Below, in pieces: positions 28,210-37,715 of a DNA stretch of 64,000 nt (the stretch's first letter is position 1; every line of letters begins with the position of its first letter). The position numbers and the translations under genes were made by a program. The notes below the pieces were generated by a model that made no database searches, was not told the DNA's origin, and saw only the letters and a list, made by a program, of their open reading frames with translations. The stretch is from the NCBI GenBank assembly GCA_030657355.1, contig CP131056.1, positions 2,314,501 through 2,378,500 on the forward strand. Reading direction: 5' to 3'. Source of the DNA: Radicibacter daui. Its GTDB lineage: Bacteria > Pseudomonadota > Alphaproteobacteria > Radicibacterales > Radicibacteraceae.

Positions 28210-28239
28210 GTTACATTATATCGTCCGTTACATTGTATC
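28210..28239 (+). promoter_or_regulatory. Tandem 13-base operator upstream of the MacB-type ABC operon
   Basis: GTTACATTATATC (28210-28222) and GTTACATTGTATC (28227-28239) are direct repeats with a period of 17 bases, differing at one position. Each copy is also roughly palindromic (G-TA-A-T-TA-C positions), like boxes of the Fur/Zur family. The downstream genes resemble a zinc-starvation-induced locus, so Zur is the best guess; the first gene starts 24 bases later. Confidence 0.6.
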
Positions 28240-28262
28240 ATTATCGAAGGGCGCGCGGCGGT

Positions 28263-28919
28263 ATGGAACTGGTGAGATCGACGGGGCTGCGATTGAAACG
28301 GCCTGGCGGGCCGACCCTTTCTTTCCCCGATCTGGTGATCCGCAGCGGTGAGCGGATATTGCTCACCGGCGCGTCCGGAGCCGGCAAGACCACGCTGCTT
28401 TCCATGCTCACCGGTTTGCTGGCTCCGCAGGAAGGCGCTGTGCTGCTGGACGGCCAGGATTTTTATACGCTCGGTTCCGGCGCACGGGACCGGCTGCGCG
28501 GGCGGCGCTTTGGCTTCGTGTTCCAGACCCTGCACCTGCTCCCCTCCCTCACCTTGCGGCAGAATATAGCGCTTGCCGCCAATATGGCCGGGCTGCCGGT
28601 GGATGAGGCGCGTCTTGATGGCCTGCTGGCGACACTTGGCCTTGCCGGCAAGGCGGCGCGCCGGCCAGACGCGCTGAGCCAGGGCGAGCAGCAGCGCGCA
28701 GCCATTGCCCGCGCCGTGCTCAATCGGCCCGCCATCATCGTGGCGGATGAGCCGACCTCCGCTCTTGATGATGCCAATGCCGGTGCGGTGATGCAGTTGC
28801 TGCTGGATCAGGCGGAGGAGACCGGGGCGGCGCTGCTGGTCGCAACCCATGACAGCCGCATCCTGTCGCTTGGCGAACGCCATATCCATCTGCTGCCGGC
28901 CGAGGAGAACGCGGCATGA
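28263..28919 (+). CDS. LolD/MacB-type ABC transporter ATP-binding protein
   Basis: A 218-residue ABC ATPase. Walker A is GASGAGKTT, the Q-loop region is FGFVFQTLHLLPSLTLRQN, the signature is LSQGEQQRAAIARAVL (Gln in place of the usual second Gly), Walker B is IIVADEPTSALDDANA, and the switch histidine is in LLVATHDSRIL. This is the LolD/MacB type that works with a FtsX-like permease and usually pumps or remodels at the envelope. ATG 28263 is chosen; an earlier frame start lies in the operator. It overlaps the permease gene by four bases. With the next two genes it matches the order of the Pseudomonas PA4064-PA4066 part of a Zur-controlled locus (family knowledge, not checked). Confidence 0.9.
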   Translation: MELVRSTGLRLKRPGGPTLSFPDLVIRSGERILLTGASGAGKTTLLSMLTGLLAPQEGAVLLDGQDFYTLGSGARDRLRGRRFGFVFQTLHLLPSLTLRQNIALAANMAGLPVDEARLDGLLATLGLAGKAARRPDALSQGEQQRAAIARAVLNRPAIIVADEPTSALDDANAGAVMQLLLDQAEETGAALLVATHDSRILSLGERHIHLLPAEENAA

Positions 28920-30121
28920 ACGCCTTTTCCCTCGCCCTCGCCGCCATCCGGGCGCGCGGCCTGCAATCGGGCCTGTGCGTACTGGCTGGTGCCGCCGGCA
29001 TCGCGCTGCTCAGTGCCATTTTCCTGATTTCCACCGCGCTGGATCGTGGGCTCGCCCGCAACGCCGAAGGTGTGGATGTCGTGGTCGGCGCCAAGGGCAG
29101 CCCGCTGCAACTCGTGCTGTCGAGCGTCTATCACGCCGATGTTCCGACCGGGAATATCGAGGCGGAGGATGCCGAGCGGGTGAGCCACAATCCCGCTGTC
29201 CGCCTGGCGGTGCCGCTGGCGCTTGGCGACAATTATCACGGCTGGCGTATCGTGGGCACCACGCCGGACTATCTCGCCATGCACCATGCCAGCCTTGCCG
29301 ATGGCCGGCAGTGGAACGTGCCGTTCGAGGCCGTGGCCGGAGCGCTTACCGGGCTTGAGGTGGGCGACGAGTTTGCCGGGGTGCACGGATTTGCCGCTGA
29401 CGGCGACGATGTGCATCACTTCCACAATTACACCATCGTCGGCCGCCTGAAGCCGACCGGCACAGTGCTGGACCGCCTTATCCTCACCTCGGTTGAAAGC
29501 GTGCAGCAGCTTCATGGCCATCCGGACGCCGATGATGATGACGCTGCGGAGGAAATGAAGATTGCCCATCAGGTGACGGCGCTGCTCATCAAGGTAAAGA
29601 GCCCGATCGCGATCATGAACCTGCCGCGTGAGCTCAACCGGTCCTCAAACCTGCTGGCGGCAAGCCCGAGTTATGAGATGGCACGGCTTTCCACCGCGCT
29701 GGGGCTCGGACGCGGGCTGCTCACCGCGCTTGGCGCTGGTTTCGTGATCCTGTCGGCGCTGATGCTGCTTTCCGTGTTGGCTTCCAGCCTGACGGCGCGG
29801 CGCTATGATCTGGCGCTGCTCAGGGTTCTGGGCGCCTCGCGCGGGCGGCTTTCCGCCACCATCCTGTCGGAGGCGTTGGTGCTGAGCCTTGCCGGAGCGC
29901 TGCTTGGTTTGGTCGCAGGGCACCTGATTGCCTTTTTCCTCTCGGTGACGGTAAAGAGCCTTGGCGGTATGGTGTTGCCATCGGCGCTGCTGGTGCCGCA
30001 GGCGCTGGATTTCTGGCTGCTGGTGCTGGGCGGGCTTGCCGGCCTTGCCGCGGCGCTGGTGCCGGCGATTTCAGCGGCCAGAACAGATATTGCCGCTTTG
30101 CTTGCAAGAGGAAGAGCCTGA
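28916..30121 (+). CDS. FtsX/MacB-type ABC transporter permease
   Basis: A 401-residue permease. Membrane helix 1 at about residues 15-38 (SGLCVLAGAAGIALLSAIFL) is followed by a periplasmic MacB-type domain (GVDVVVGAKGSPLQLVLSSV onward). A cluster of three helices is at about 270-395 (GAGFVILSALMLLSVLASSL, then LLRVLGASRGRL and the last segments). RYDLALLRVLGASRGRLSA is the FtsX-domain coupling region. The periplasmic part contains a His/Asp-rich patch (HGHPDADDDDAAEEMK, and GDDVHHFHNY) that could bind metal. The start overlaps the ATPase gene (ATGA) and the stop TGA overlaps the next ATG by one base. Confidence 0.9.
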   Translation: MNAFSLALAAIRARGLQSGLCVLAGAAGIALLSAIFLISTALDRGLARNAEGVDVVVGAKGSPLQLVLSSVYHADVPTGNIEAEDAERVSHNPAVRLAVPLALGDNYHGWRIVGTTPDYLAMHHASLADGRQWNVPFEAVAGALTGLEVGDEFAGVHGFAADGDDVHHFHNYTIVGRLKPTGTVLDRLILTSVESVQQLHGHPDADDDDAAEEMKIAHQVTALLIKVKSPIAIMNLPRELNRSSNLLAASPSYEMARLSTALGLGRGLLTALGAGFVILSALMLLSVLASSLTARRYDLALLRVLGASRGRLSATILSEALVLSLAGALLGLVAGHLIAFFLSVTVKSLGGMVLPSALLVPQALDFWLLVLGGLAGLAAALVPAISAARTDIAALLARGRA

Positions 30122-30672
30122 TGTCTTCGAGGGTCCGGATGTCTGCCGCCGTGATGATGCTGGCCGCCGCTATTGCCGTGGCTCCAGCCCTGCCGGCAAG
30201 CGCGCTCACCTACCAGGAAAACAGCGACGGCACGACCCGGACCCTCAACGACTACATCAAGGACTATGTGGACGTGCCCAAGGGCGCGACCGACTGGAAA
30301 GTCTTTGGCCAGACGCAGGAAATTGACGTCAAGGGCGTCGACAAGGACGGTTACGACTACGAATATACCAAGCCGGAGTTCACCCCGGCGGTCGAGGCGC
30401 TCGACGGCAAGCAGGTGACGGTCAAGGGCTTCATGTTCCCGCTGGGTGAGACCGAGGGGCAGAAACTCTTCCTGTTCGGCCCCTTCCCGCTCAGCTGCCC
30501 CTATCATTATCACGTCGGCCCGTCGCTGGTGCTCGAAGTGCATGTGGACAAGAAGCCGATCAACTTCTCCTACGATCCGATCACCATCACCGGCAAACTC
30601 CAGCTGGTGAAGGAAGATCCGGAGATGAACACCTTCTTCCGCCTCATGGACGCTAAAGTGGTCAAGGGCTGA
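30121..30672 (+). CDS. Exported DUF3299-like protein
   Basis: A 183-residue protein with a Sec signal peptide (cleavage near residue 29, PASA-LTY). The core VTVKGFMFPLGETEGQKLFL, then SCPYHYHVGPS and EVHVDKKPI, resembles DUF3299, whose members are found with MacB-type ABC genes. The Cys and the HYH pair in SCPYHYH may bind a metal ion such as zinc. Such proteins are known in zinc-limitation loci, but their action is not established. It is the last gene of the operon and its 3' end overlaps the convergent glycosyltransferase gene by 11 bases. Confidence 0.8.
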   Translation: MSSRVRMSAAVMMLAAAIAVAPALPASALTYQENSDGTTRTLNDYIKDYVDVPKGATDWKVFGQTQEIDVKGVDKDGYDYEYTKPEFTPAVEALDGKQVTVKGFMFPLGETEGQKLFLFGPFPLSCPYHYHVGPSLVLEVHVDKKPINFSYDPITITGKLQLVKEDPEMNTFFRLMDAKVVKG

Positions 30673-31480
30673 CGAGTTCGGCTCGCCGGCTCATGAAGGC
30701 GTAAAAACTGGTGGCAACCGGCAGCGCCGCCATGAAGGCGCGGTTGTCCGCCTTTTTCTGCCGATAAAGCGCCAGAGCGCGATCCTGCAATTCGGGCGGA
30801 ATACGCGTCTTGCCGCCAGCGATGCGCCGCATGATCTCGTCATAGGTGCGCTCGACCCGGCGGGAGAAATCCAGCTCCGCGCTCACGCTGCCATGGCGCA
30901 GCCGCAGGCGATAGCGTACGCGCGGCGCCAGCGGCAGTTCCCCGCCGCACAGCGCCAGAAGCTCCGCGGCATGCAGCGTATCCTGTGACAGCATCGCCTC
31001 GAACCGGCCGACCAGATCGCGATGCACGAGTGGGCGGAAGGAGGCGCCGGTGCGGCCCAGCTCCTCCAGCGTCAGCCACTCCCCGCGTTCCGGCAGCAGG
31101 CTCACAAGGCTGCCATCGCCGTTTTCAATCGCGGTGCGCGCAAAAGCAGCGCCGTGACAGCGCGCAAGCGGCAGCAGGATTTCGAGATAACGCGCCGACC
31201 ACAGATCGTCGGCATCAAGGAACGCGATGAATTCGCCGTGTGCACCCTCAAGTCCCCGGTTGCGCGCCGGGCCAACGCCGCTGCGCACTGGCCCGGGGGC
31301 CGGAAACAGGAACGGCCCCTGCCCGTCGTCAAAGGCGTCGTAACGGCTGCCATCGTCACTGACGATAACGATCTCCACCGCCTCGGGATCAAGCCCGCAG
31401 GCACGGATCGACTTCACGGCAGCACCCAGATAGCGCTGCGCCTGAAAGGCCGGGATGATCACGGACACCACGGGCTGCAT
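30662..31480 (-). CDS. Family 2 glycosyltransferase
   Basis: A 272-residue GT-A fold enzyme. VSVIIPAFQAQRYLGAAVKS opens the nucleotide-binding domain, VSDDGS is the first acidic site, GVGPARNRGLEGAHGEF follows, and FLDADDLWSARYL carries the DxD metal-binding motif. It would transfer a sugar from a nucleotide donor, probably in envelope glycan synthesis. No membrane helix is seen. ATG 31480 is chosen because GGGGAG precedes it. It converges with the DUF3299-like gene, overlapping by 11 bases. Donor and acceptor are unknown. Confidence 0.88.
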   Translation of the reverse strand: MQPVVSVIIPAFQAQRYLGAAVKSIRACGLDPEAVEIVIVSDDGSRYDAFDDGQGPFLFPAPGPVRSGVGPARNRGLEGAHGEFIAFLDADDLWSARYLEILLPLARCHGAAFARTAIENGDGSLVSLLPERGEWLTLEELGRTGASFRPLVHRDLVGRFEAMLSQDTLHAAELLALCGGELPLAPRVRYRLRLRHGSVSAELDFSRRVERTYDEIMRRIAGGKTRIPPELQDRALALYRQKKADNRAFMAALPVATSFYAFMSRRAELVSP

Positions 31481-31591
31481 CGGCAGGCTCTCCCCGGTCG
31501 GACGGCATGTCACGCTGCGTGATGGGCGATATAGTACATGAAGATCAGCCGAACAGGACAGCTCGCGAAATCTTGATGATAGCTGAAGGGC

Positions 31592-32767
31592 TTAGACGGC
31601 CTGCCCCGCGCACCAGCCACTGGCCCACGCCCACTGGAAGTTATAACCGCCGAGCCAGCCGGTAACATCCACGGCCTCGCCGATGGCATAGAGACCGGGC
31701 ACGGATTTGGCCTCCAGCGTGCGGGAAGAAAGCTCGCCCGTGTCGATGCCACCGGCCGTCACTTCCGCCTTGGAGAAACCTTCGGTTCCGCTCGGCTTGA
31801 AAGGCCAGCGTTTGAGGAGGCCGCCAATCTCGCGCAGCTTCTTGTCGCCGATTTCGTTCATCGGCCGGTTATCGAAGCGCTGCTGGCAAAGCGCCTGTGC
31901 AAGGCGGGCCGGCAGCATTTCGCCAAGGATAGTCTTGAGCTCGGCCTTGGGGCGTTCATGCTTGCGGGCGAGCAGCATTGCCTCCGGGTCCTGACCGGGC
32001 ATCAGGTCGAAGAGGACGGTGTCACCCGCCTTCCAGTAGGACGAAATCTGCAACACAGACGGGCCGGACAGGCCACGATGGGTGAAGAGCATCGCTTCCT
32101 CGAAGCGGCGCTTGCCGATACTGGCAATAGACGGCAGCGAGACACCGGCAAGGCCGGGCACCAGATCGCTGTCGCTGGCCCCCAGCGTAAAGGGCACCAG
32201 CGCCGGGCGCGGCGTTACCACCTTGAGGCCGAAGCGCCGCGCCATATCATAGGCAAAGCCGCTGGCGCCCATCTTGGGGATCGAGGGGCCGCCGGTTGCC
32301 AGCACCAGCGCGGGCGCTGTGACGTCACCGCTCGTGGTGGCGACCTCAAACTCGTCCTTGCGGGTGAGCGAGGTGACGCTGGTCGAAAGGCGAAGTTCCA
32401 CGCCGGCGTCTTCGGCTTCCGCCAGCAGCATGACGACAATCTGGTGGGAGGACTGGTCGCAGAAAAGCTGCCCCAGCGTCTTTTCATGCCAGGCGATGCC
32501 GTGGCGGTCGACAAGCCCGATGAAATCTTTCGGCTTGTAGCGGCCGAGGGCGGATTTGCAGAAATGCGGGTTTTCGGAGAGGAAGTTTTCCGGCCCGGCA
32601 TGGATGTTGGTGAAGTTGCAGCGCCCGCCGCCGGAAATCAGGATCTTGGCGCCCGCCTTGTCGGCATGGTCGATCAGCAGCACCCGCCGGCCACGCTGGC
32701 CGGCGCTGATGGCGCACATGAGACCGGCAGCGCCGGCACCGATGATGATGACGTCATAAGAGGCCAT
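31592..32767 (-). CDS. HI0933/YhiN-family FAD-dependent oxidoreductase (BaiN-like)
   Basis: A 391-residue flavoprotein. The Rossmann motif GAGAAGLMCAISAGQRGRRV is at residues 10-29, followed by AGAKILISGGGRCNFTNI, the hallmark of the HI0933 family. The end of the protein has the second FAD motif LYAIGEAVDVTGWLGGYNF and QWAWASGWCAG. Family members are annotated as NAD(P)/FAD-dependent oxidoreductases; their physiological substrate is unsettled. ATG 32767 opens the gene. It lies between glycosyltransferase and coaD on the same strand, with a hairpin after coaD. Confidence 0.9.
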   Translation of the reverse strand: MASYDVIIIGAGAAGLMCAISAGQRGRRVLLIDHADKAGAKILISGGGRCNFTNIHAGPENFLSENPHFCKSALGRYKPKDFIGLVDRHGIAWHEKTLGQLFCDQSSHQIVVMLLAEAEDAGVELRLSTSVTSLTRKDEFEVATTSGDVTAPALVLATGGPSIPKMGASGFAYDMARRFGLKVVTPRPALVPFTLGASDSDLVPGLAGVSLPSIASIGKRRFEEAMLFTHRGLSGPSVLQISSYWKAGDTVLFDLMPGQDPEAMLLARKHERPKAELKTILGEMLPARLAQALCQQRFDNRPMNEIGDKKLREIGGLLKRWPFKPSGTEGFSKAEVTAGGIDTGELSSRTLEAKSVPGLYAIGEAVDVTGWLGGYNFQWAWASGWCAGQAV

Positions 32768-32809
32768 GAAGCCGGTATCCTGAAAGCTTGGCCTTTTGAA
32801 ACAAGCTGG

Positions 32810-32837
32810 CCGGGAGCGCCCCTGCGGCGGCTCCCGG
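32810..32837 (-). terminator. Hairpin after coaD
   Basis: CCGGGAGC and GCTCCCGG pair across a 12-base GC-rich loop just after the coaD stop. There is no strong T tract (the minus strand reads on as CCAGCTTGTTTC), so it is a weak terminator of the gyrA-coaD message. Confidence 0.55.
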
Positions 32838-32845
32838 CGAACCCG

Positions 32846-33364
32846 TCAATCCCTGGGCGGCAGCTCCGGCAGGCCGAAGCGCAGGCGAACCTGGGCCGCG
32901 ACGCGCGGGCTGACGAAATGGCGGATATCTCCGCCGAAACGGCCGATTTCCTTGACGAAGCTGGACGAGATGAACTGGTGGCGATCGCTCGCCATCAGGA
33001 ACACCGTCTCGATCGTCGGGCTCAGCCGGTAGTTCATGCTGGCCATCTGGAATTCATATTCGAAATCCGAGACGGCACGCAGGCCGCGGATGAGAATGCG
33101 GGCGCCGCAGGTTTCGGCAAACGATACCAGCAGCTTGTCGAAGGGGCGCACCTCGATGGTGGCGCCGCCCTTGACCGCATCGGCGATATCCGCCTTCACC
33201 ATCTCCACCCGTTCGGCGGTGGAAAACAGCGGACCCTTGTTGTCATTGCGGGCCACGCCGACGATGAGGTGGTCAACCACCTTCACCGCCCGCTGGATGA
33301 TGTCGAGATGGCCGACGGTGATCGGGTCGAACGTGCCGGGGTAGAGGCCGACAAGCCCGCTCAT
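32846..33364 (-). CDS. coaD: Phosphopantetheine adenylyltransferase CoaD
   Basis: A 172-residue nucleotidyltransferase of the CoA pathway, making dephospho-CoA from 4'-phosphopantetheine and [22 protein letters not shown] at residues 8-26 carries the (T/H)xGH ATP motif with Thr11 and His19. [20 protein letters not shown] and the late [16 protein letters not shown] block (the second ATP motif) are intact. Its ATG overlaps the gyrA stop by four bases, so it is expressed with gyrA. Confidence 0.97.
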   Translation of the reverse strand: MSGLVGLYPGTFDPITVGHLDIIQRAVKVVDHLIVGVARNDNKGPLFSTAERVEMVKADIADAVKGGATIEVRPFDKLLVSFAETCGARILIRGLRAVSDFEYEFQMASMNYRLSPTIETVFLMASDRHQFISSSFVKEIGRFGGDIRHFVSPRVAAQVRLRFGLPELPPRD

Positions 33365-36153
33365 TCGTCGCTTCCTTCGCCGGCTCCGTCGTCAGTCGCC
33401 TGCGCACCAGTTTCGGATGCTTTCACTTCGCTGGTGCCAGCGGCTCCTTCGGTCTCTTCTTCCTCGGCCACGGCTTCGCCGGTCAGATGAGCGCAAGAGA
33501 CCACCGCCTCGCCGTCAGAGACCCGGAACACAGTAACGCCCTTGGTCTTGCGACCGGCGATACGCACCTGGTTGATCGGCACGCGGATCACCTGCCCGCC
33601 ATTGGTCACCAGCATGATCTGGTCGCCATCGATGACCGGGAAGGTGGCGACCACCTTGCCCAGACGGTCATTCATGTCGATGTTCCAGATGCCCATGCCG
33701 CCACGGCCGGCAAGCCGGTACTCATAGGACGAACTGCGCTTGCCGAAGCCGTTCTGTGTCACGGTGAGCAAGAGCTGCTCGCGGGCCGCCAGTTCCTCGA
33801 ACCGTTCCTGGCTGAGCGTGCCAAGGGCGCTCTCATCCACATCCGGATCGACGGTGGCTGCCAGATCGGCATCCTCGTCCTGGTTGCGTTTCATACGCAG
33901 ATAGGCGGCGCGCTCTTCCGGCGTCGCTTCGACATGATCGATGATCGTCATGCTGACGATCTCGTCATCCCCGCCAAGGCGGATGCCGCGCACGCCGGTG
34001 GAGGACCGGCCGGCGAAGACACGCACATCGGTCACGGCAAAGCGGATGCACTTGCCGGCGCCGGTTGCCAGCATGATGTCCTGATCGTCACGGCAGATCT
34101 GCACGGAGATGAGGCGGTCGCCCTCCTCCTCCAGCTTCATGGCGATCTTGCCATTGGCCATGACGTTGACGAAGTCGCTGAGCTTGTTGCGGCGGATGGT
34201 GCCGTGGCCGGTCGCGAACATGACAAACATGTTCTCGGTATCGGCCTCGTTATCCGGCAACGGCATGACGGTGGAGATCGTCTCGCCCGGCTCCAGCGGC
34301 AGCAGATTGACCAGCGCCTTGCCACGCGAGGTCGGGTTACCCATCGGCAGCTTGTAGGTCTTGAGCTTGTAGACCATGCCGCGGGTGGAGAAGAACAGCA
34401 GCGCGGTATGGGTATTGGCGACAAAGAGGTCGGAGACGAAATCCTCGTCCTTCGTCGTCATGCCCGAGCGGCCCTTGCCGCCGCGGCGCTGAGCCCGGTA
34501 GGTGACGAGCGGCACGCGCTTGACGTAGCCGGCATGGCTGACCGTCACCACCATGTCCTCGCGCTCGATCAGCGCTTCGATATCGGTATCGAATTCGATG
34601 TCGAGGATCTCGGTGCGGCGCTTGTTGCCGAAACGCTCGCGGATATCAAGCAGCTCGGCCCGCAGCACTTCCATCAGGCGCACACGGCTGCCGAGAATCG
34701 CCAGATATTCCTGGATGCGGGCGACGATCTCGTTGAGTTCTTCGGCGATCTTGTCGCGCTCGAGGCCAGTCAGGCGATGCAGGCGCAGGTCGAGGATGGC
34801 GCGGGCCTGCGCCTCGGTCATGCGGTAGGTATCGTCTTCCAGCAGCAGGCTCGCCGGATCGTCCACCAGCCGGATGAGCGGCGCGACTTCGCGCGAGGGC
34901 CAGTTGCGCGAGGTCAGCGCTTCCCGCGCCTCCTGCGGATCGGCGGCTTCGCGGATGATGCGGATGATCTCGTCGATATTGGCGACGGCAACGGCAAGGC
35001 CGATCACGACGTGGGCGCGTTCGCGGGCCTTGTTGAGCTCGAAGATAGTCCGGCGGGTGATGACTTCTTCGCGGAACTCCACGAAGGCCACCACGACCTC
35101 ACGCAGGCCCATCAGTTCCGGACGGCCGCCCTTCAGCGCCAGCATGTTGACGCCGAAGCTGGTCTGCATCGGCGTATAACGGAAGAGCTGATTGAGCACG
35201 ACATCCGGCGTGGCATCGCGCTTCAGCTCGATCACCACACGGACGCCATCGCGGTCGGACTCGTCACGCAGGTCGGAAATGCCTTCAACCAGCTTTTCCT
35301 GCACGCATTCGGCGATGCGCTCGACCATGCGGGCCTTGTTCACCTGATACGGGATCTCGGTGACGATGATGGCTTCGCGGTCCTTGCGCGGCTGCTCGAT
35401 ATGGGTACGCGCCCGCATGATGACCGAGCCGCGGCCGGTATGGGCCGCAGCCCGCGCGCCGGCGCGGCCGACAATCAGGCCGCCGGTCGGGAAGTCGGGG
35501 CCCGGGACAATCTCCATCATCTCGTCGGTCGAGATTTCGGGATTATCGACATAGGCTATGCAGGCATCGATGACTTCGGTCGGATTGTGCGGCGGCACGT
35601 TGGTCGCCATGCCGACAGCGATACCGCCGGCGCCGTTGACGAGCAGGTTCGGGAAACGCGCCGGCAGAACGGTCGGCTCCAGAATGCTTTCGTCATAGTT
35701 CGGCTGGAAGTCGACGGTGTCCTTGTCGATATCCTCCAGAAGTGCCTCGCCGGCCTTGGCAAGGCGCGCTTCGGTATATCGCATGGCGGCGGCACGGTCG
35801 CCGTCCATGGAGCCGAAATTGCCCTGGCCCTGGATGAGCGGCACGCGCATGGAGAAATCCTGCGCCATACGCACCATGGCTTCATAGATCGAGCTGTCGC
35901 CATGGGGGTGATACTGACCCATGACGTCACCGACGGCGCGCGCGGATTTCTTGAAGGATTTCGTGCTGTCGTAGCCGCCTTCCTTCATCGCAAAGAGGAT
36001 ACGGCGGTGCACCGGCTTGAGGCCGTCACGCACATCCGGAAGCGCGCGGCTGACGATCACGCTCATGGCGTAATCGAGATAGCTGCGGCGCATTTCCTCT
36101 TCGATGGTGACGGGATTGATGGCGCTATTGGGAGTAGCGGCGCTGTCGGTCAA
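33361..36153 (-). CDS. gyrA: DNA gyrase subunit A
   Basis: A 930-residue GyrA. The catalytic tyrosine is Tyr126 ([11 protein letters not shown]), equivalent to Tyr122 in E. coli. The quinolone region [15 protein letters not shown] has Ser87 and Glu91 at the positions of E. coli Ser83 and Asp87. The GyrA-box QRRGGKG lies in the C-terminal beta-propeller, which wraps DNA. The acidic C-terminal tail (EEEETEG to the end) is usual. It introduces negative supercoils with GyrB. It is read from the minus strand, with coaD overlapping its end, and the start ATG is clear from the family alignment. Confidence 0.98.
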   Translation of the reverse strand: MTDSAATPNSAINPVTIEEEMRRSYLDYAMSVIVSRALPDVRDGLKPVHRRILFAMKEGGYDSTKSFKKSARAVGDVMGQYHPHGDSSIYEAMVRMAQDFSMRVPLIQGQGNFGSMDGDRAAAMRYTEARLAKAGEALLEDIDKDTVDFQPNYDESILEPTVLPARFPNLLVNGAGGIAVGMATNVPPHNPTEVIDACIAYVDNPEISTDEMMEIVPGPDFPTGGLIVGRAGARAAAHTGRGSVIMRARTHIEQPRKDREAIIVTEIPYQVNKARMVERIAECVQEKLVEGISDLRDESDRDGVRVVIELKRDATPDVVLNQLFRYTPMQTSFGVNMLALKGGRPELMGLREVVVAFVEFREEVITRRTIFELNKARERAHVVIGLAVAVANIDEIIRIIREAADPQEAREALTSRNWPSREVAPLIRLVDDPASLLLEDDTYRMTEAQARAILDLRLHRLTGLERDKIAEELNEIVARIQEYLAILGSRVRLMEVLRAELLDIRERFGNKRRTEILDIEFDTDIEALIEREDMVVTVSHAGYVKRVPLVTYRAQRRGGKGRSGMTTKDEDFVSDLFVANTHTALLFFSTRGMVYKLKTYKLPMGNPTSRGKALVNLLPLEPGETISTVMPLPDNEADTENMFVMFATGHGTIRRNKLSDFVNVMANGKIAMKLEEEGDRLISVQICRDDQDIMLATGAGKCIRFAVTDVRVFAGRSSTGVRGIRLGGDDEIVSMTIIDHVEATPEERAAYLRMKRNQDEDADLAATVDPDVDESALGTLSQERFEELAAREQLLLTVTQNGFGKRSSSYEYRLAGRGGMGIWNIDMNDRLGKVVATFPVIDGDQIMLVTNGGQVIRVPINQVRIAGRKTKGVTVFRVSDGEAVVSCAHLTGEAVAEEEETEGAAGTSEVKASETGAQATDDGAGEGSDE

Positions 36154-36246
36154 GTCACGTAATCCGTCTGGTCAGTACACACTTGGGGAAGCTTGTTTAG
36201 CACGCGCAGCAACGCGTGTCAGCGCTATGAAATCATTTGGAAGTCA

Positions 36247-37626
36247 TCAGCCCGTACGCGCCGGTTTTGCTGGAGAAATCCGGTGCGAAAGCCACCAGAA
36301 ACGGCCGGCCATCGCGCTGAAGGAAACGAGGCTTGCCAGGAAAACCGCCTGGAAGATTCCGGTCTGCCCCTGCCCGGCCAGAAAGGTCAGGATAAAGGCG
36401 AGCGGAATCATCACGCCATAATAGCTGCCGAAGTGGCAGGCGGTGGGAAACCAGGCATCGCCCCGGCCGCGGCAGGAGAGGTTCATCACCACCTGCCCGC
36501 CATCGGTCAGCAGCGCCACCGCCACCCAGGGCAGCAGCGGTGCGGCAAGGCCGATCACGTCGCGGTCATCGGTAAAGAGCGCCAGCATGGGCTCGGGGAT
36601 GGTCATGTAGAGGACGGCGAGCGCTGCCGGAATGGCCGCGCCCATGCCAAGGCCCATCCAGCCGGAAAGCGCCATCACGCGCCGGTCTCCCCGTCCCCAG
36701 GCATGCCCCACTTCCACCTGCGCCGCGACGCCAAAGGAAAGGAAGACCATGAAGGGCAGCAGCAGGAACTGGAACGCCACGCTCTGGGCGGCAAGCGCCA
36801 GCGTGCCCAGCATGCCGGCAATGAGGGTGAGCACCGAAAAGGACGAGGCTTCGAAACCGGAACTGACGGCGGTGGCATAGCCAAGGCGGCGCTGTTCGGT
36901 GCCGATGCCGGCGGGCCCGTGCTCGGGCTTGCGAATGCCGTAGAAATCCCGGTTCGGCATCCACCAGACATAGGCGGCCATGCCGGTTGCCAGCAGGATG
37001 TTGACGACCAGCGTTGCCGTGGCCGCGCCGAGCGCGCCAAGCGCCGGGAACCCGAGCTTGCCATGCACTAGCACGATGTTGACGGCGGCGTTCACCACAT
37101 TGGCGATGATGATGGCAACCATGCCCGGCAGCGGGCGCTTCAGCGCCTCCAGAAGCGAGGTGCTGGCGATGTAGAGGCCAACGAAAGGCAAGGCGAGCGC
37201 AATGAGGCGGGTTACCGGCGCACCGGAGGCCGCCATCTCCGGCGTCTGGCCCAAAAGGCGCAGCAGCGGCTCGGCAAACTGCAGCCCCATGGCGATGGCA
37301 AGGGCAACGGTGAAGCCGAGGAAAAGCGAGCGCCGCCAGACTGCGCCGCAGCGCTGGGGATGACCCTGGCCAACCGAGCGCGCAGCAATCACCGCACCGC
37401 CGCTCAAAAGGCCGATCAGCACCGGTACGAGGCAGTCATAAAGCGTGGCGCCGAGAATGAAGTCGGCCATCTGGTCAGGCCCTGCCCGGCCAAGGATGAC
37501 GACATCGATGGCCAGCATGGCGACGACGGCAAGGCGAGAGACCACCACCGGCCCGGCAAGGCGCATCAGGGCGCGGGCACGCTCCATGATTTCCTGGCGC
37601 GTATAGGGGGCGATATGGGCGCTCAT
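36247..37626 (-). CDS. MATE-family multidrug/toxin exporter
   Basis: A 459-residue protein with about twelve membrane helices in two halves, as in MATE transporters of the NorM type, which export organic cations or drugs by Na+ or H+ antiport. The first half begins ALMRLAGPVVVSRLAVVAM. The conserved GALGAATATLVVNILLATGM region is in the middle, and the second half has SSFSVLTLIAGMLGTLALAA and TDGGQVVMNLSCRGRGD. ATG 37626 has GGAG upstream. It lies between gyrA and recQ on the same strand; substrate unknown. Confidence 0.92.
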   Translation of the reverse strand: MSAHIAPYTRQEIMERARALMRLAGPVVVSRLAVVAMLAIDVVILGRAGPDQMADFILGATLYDCLVPVLIGLLSGGAVIAARSVGQGHPQRCGAVWRRSLFLGFTVALAIAMGLQFAEPLLRLLGQTPEMAASGAPVTRLIALALPFVGLYIASTSLLEALKRPLPGMVAIIIANVVNAAVNIVLVHGKLGFPALGALGAATATLVVNILLATGMAAYVWWMPNRDFYGIRKPEHGPAGIGTEQRRLGYATAVSSGFEASSFSVLTLIAGMLGTLALAAQSVAFQFLLLPFMVFLSFGVAAQVEVGHAWGRGDRRVMALSGWMGLGMGAAIPAALAVLYMTIPEPMLALFTDDRDVIGLAAPLLPWVAVALLTDGGQVVMNLSCRGRGDAWFPTACHFGSYYGVMIPLAFILTFLAGQGQTGIFQAVFLASLVSFSAMAGRFWWLSHRISPAKPARTG

Positions 37627-37715
37627 GGCGCGTCGGCTCCGGCATGAGAGAGGCAAAAGGGCCGGAGCTATACCACCGCCGGAAGGCCCCTTCCAGCCTC
37701 CCCCTCACACTTGGC

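Noticed and set aside
33487-36162. An 891-codon open frame antisense to gyrA
   Set aside because: Same by-product; GyrA is unmistakable on the other strand.
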